Positions 6,718 to 7,575 of a stretch of 7,575 bases of DNA are shown in pieces. The notes beneath the pieces are model-generated. The model did no database searches. It was not told the origin of the DNA and worked only from the letters and a program-made list of their open reading frames with translations. Each line of letters begins with the position of its first letter. Positions within the stretch are counted from its first letter, which is position 1. Both the position numbers and the translations under genes were made by a program. Source of the DNA: Nitrososphaerota archaeon (GTDB lineage Archaea; Thermoproteota; EX4484-205; JAAOZO01); assembly GCA_011605715.1 (NCBI GenBank), contig JAAOZO010000234.1, positions 1-7,575 of the forward strand. The letters run 5' to 3'.

Positions 6718-7575
6718 TCAGTAAGGCAACAACCACTGAGATTTAATAACTAATACGATAAGGATCCTTAATGCTTCCATCACAGCATCGCCTAGCAAGT
6801 AACCAACAACGATTAAACGAGAGTATTTTCTCCATCTCTCTTCTTTCAATCGTAGTTTCAATACTTTATTTCCGAACAAGGAACCGACAAGCTGAGAAAA
6901 GGAAGAGGGAATACCCATTAACGAGCCGGTAATAAAAACTAATAGCAAATATGGCATTCTAAGTGCACCTGAAAGAATAAAAATTGTAGCACCACTTAGT
7001 AGCCCCAAGCCAATCCATTGTGTTCTAAATAAGTAGCCCGACCAGACCCAGACCTGTATCCTTGCCCACGACACAGCATCAACAGGCCATGCTGTAACTG
7101 TATAAGGATAAGCAACAGAAGGAATGGGAGAAAGAATCCAAAAAACAGTTGTAAGAACAAAACTGCTTATCAAGCTCAGTAATATAAGAATTATATACGA
7201 TTTAATAAATTCACTATGGCTTACTCCAAGCAAGTCAGCTTGAAGCAAGGCCTGAGTTACAGCGGAGCCACCAAGTGGAGAGGAAACAGCACCTGTAGTT
7301 GCTGTTCCAATTATTGAACTTGAAAGTGATACTGGTAATGGAACAAACCATATATCTTTTGTTTGACTTCCAGAATAATATATTGCTAATTCTCTTAAGT
7401 ATGGAATACTTGTTCCAAATACTGTTACTCCAGCAGAAGCTGTAGAGATATAAGTTGCAAGGAAAGAACCACCAATTACGAGTAGTAGTAAGACAATTAT
7501 AGGAAAAGAAAATGATGTTAAATACCATGCAAGTAGAACCATGCTTAGCGAAGATCCAAAATATAAGCCTAGAAG
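6718..7575 (-). CDS. Second OPT-like membrane protein, C-terminal part (start beyond right edge)
   Basis: The frame is open through the right edge: 11 further in-frame codons (L-L-G-L-Y-F-G-S-S-L-S) precede the first visible Met at 7542, so that Met is most likely internal and about 285 C-terminal residues are seen. There are about six hydrophobic helices. The segment A-D-L-L-G-V-S-H-S-E-F-I-K-S-Y followed by a long helix lines up with M-A-E-V-H-P-K-T-I-F-K of the neighbouring 671-residue protein. The tail W-R-K-Y-S-R-L-I-V-V-G-Y-L-L-G-D-A-V-M-E-A-L lines up with its F-E-E-V-A-L-P-I-A-M-G-D-I-A-G-E. It is therefore a divergent paralog of the OPT-related DUF6785/DUF6784 type. The usual R-x-G-G before this tail is replaced by L-R-L-K-E-E-R. 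An aspartate in the last helix (G-D-A-V) is conserved between the two. The two proteins may work as a pair, but the N-terminal half is needed to confirm the family and length. Confidence 0.65.
   Translation of the reverse strand, partial: LLGLYFGSSLSMVLLAWYLTSFSFPIIVLLLLVIGGSFLATYISTASAGVTVFGTSIPYLRELAIYYSGSQTKDIWFVPLPVSLSSSIIGTATTGAVSSPLGGSAVTQALLQADLLGVSHSEFIKSYIILILLSLISSFVLTTVFWILSPIPSVAYPYTVTAWPVDAVSWARIQVWVWSGYLFRTQWIGLGLLSGATIFILSGALRMPYLLLVFITGSLMGIPSSFSQLVGSLFGNKVLKLRLKEERWRKYSRLIVVGYLLGDAVMEALRILIVLVIKSQWLLPY

Noticed and set aside
7235..7528. Alternative minus-strand frame overlapping the second OPT-like gene
   Set aside because: It is rich in Cys, Trp, Asn and Ser in the way out-of-frame translations are; the overlapping frame continues to the window edge and aligns with the neighbouring paralog.
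7540..7542. ATG at 7542 as the true start of the second OPT-like gene
   Set aside because: The frame is open for 11 more codons to the window edge with hydrophobic residues, and a 274-residue protein would be far shorter than the homologous neighbour; an internal Met is more likely.
1..7575. tRNA, rRNA, CRISPR array or riboswitch
   Set aside because: I saw no cloverleaf with a T-loop signature, no regularly spaced direct repeats and no conserved leader; the only gene-poor stretch (2699-3112) is taken up by the transposase relic and T-runs.

Overview
The window looks like part of an archaeal chromosome, most likely a thermophilic member of the Thermoproteota (Crenarchaeota-like). The sequence is A+T-rich and arginine is coded almost entirely by AGA/AGG. 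Start codons lie about 25-28 nt after TATA-like boxes, with little or no leader and no strong Shine-Dalgarno sequence. Genes end at T-runs, and an IS5-type transposase relic of a kind I associate with crenarchaeal genomes is present. Genus-level assignment is not possible from this sequence alone.

Layout, left to right. Four protein genes and one additional broken gene are visible; all intact genes are on the minus strand. (1) Positions 1-332 hold the N-terminal part of a TIM-barrel sugar isomerase/epimerase-like protein that runs off the left edge. (2) Positions 428-2698 hold a 756-residue multidomain protein: an N-terminal glucosamine-6-phosphate deaminase (NagB)-like domain, a middle domain that looks like a decayed PIG-L/LmbE domain, and a C-terminal PIG-L/LmbE deacetylase domain with its metal motifs intact. 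(3) Positions about 2730-3030 hold a plus-strand IS5-family transposase relic, internally deleted and 3'-truncated, with higher G+C than its surroundings. (4) Positions 3113-4582 encode a secreted, C-terminally membrane-anchored surface protein with repeated beta-type modules. (5) Positions 4606-6621 encode a 671-residue polytopic membrane protein of the OPT-related DUF6785/DUF6784 type. (6) Positions 6718-7575 hold the C-terminal part of a second, divergent OPT-like membrane protein whose start lies beyond the right edge.

How the genes may work together. The right half (genes 4-6) reads as a cell-surface uptake module: two OPT-like membrane proteins and an anchored extracellular protein, with genes 4 and 5 only 23 nt apart. 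The left half (genes 1-2) reads as intracellular amino-sugar or sugar-phosphate metabolism: N-deacetylation by PIG-L, aldose-ketose isomerization or deamination by the NagB-like domain, and a sugar isomerase. A transporter supplying substrate to this pathway is an attractive idea, but the IS relic and terminators separate the halves and nothing in the sequence proves the link. The most notable items are the three-domain deaminase/deacetylase fusion with an altered active-site loop, and the twin OPT-like proteins with a dedicated surface protein of unknown function.
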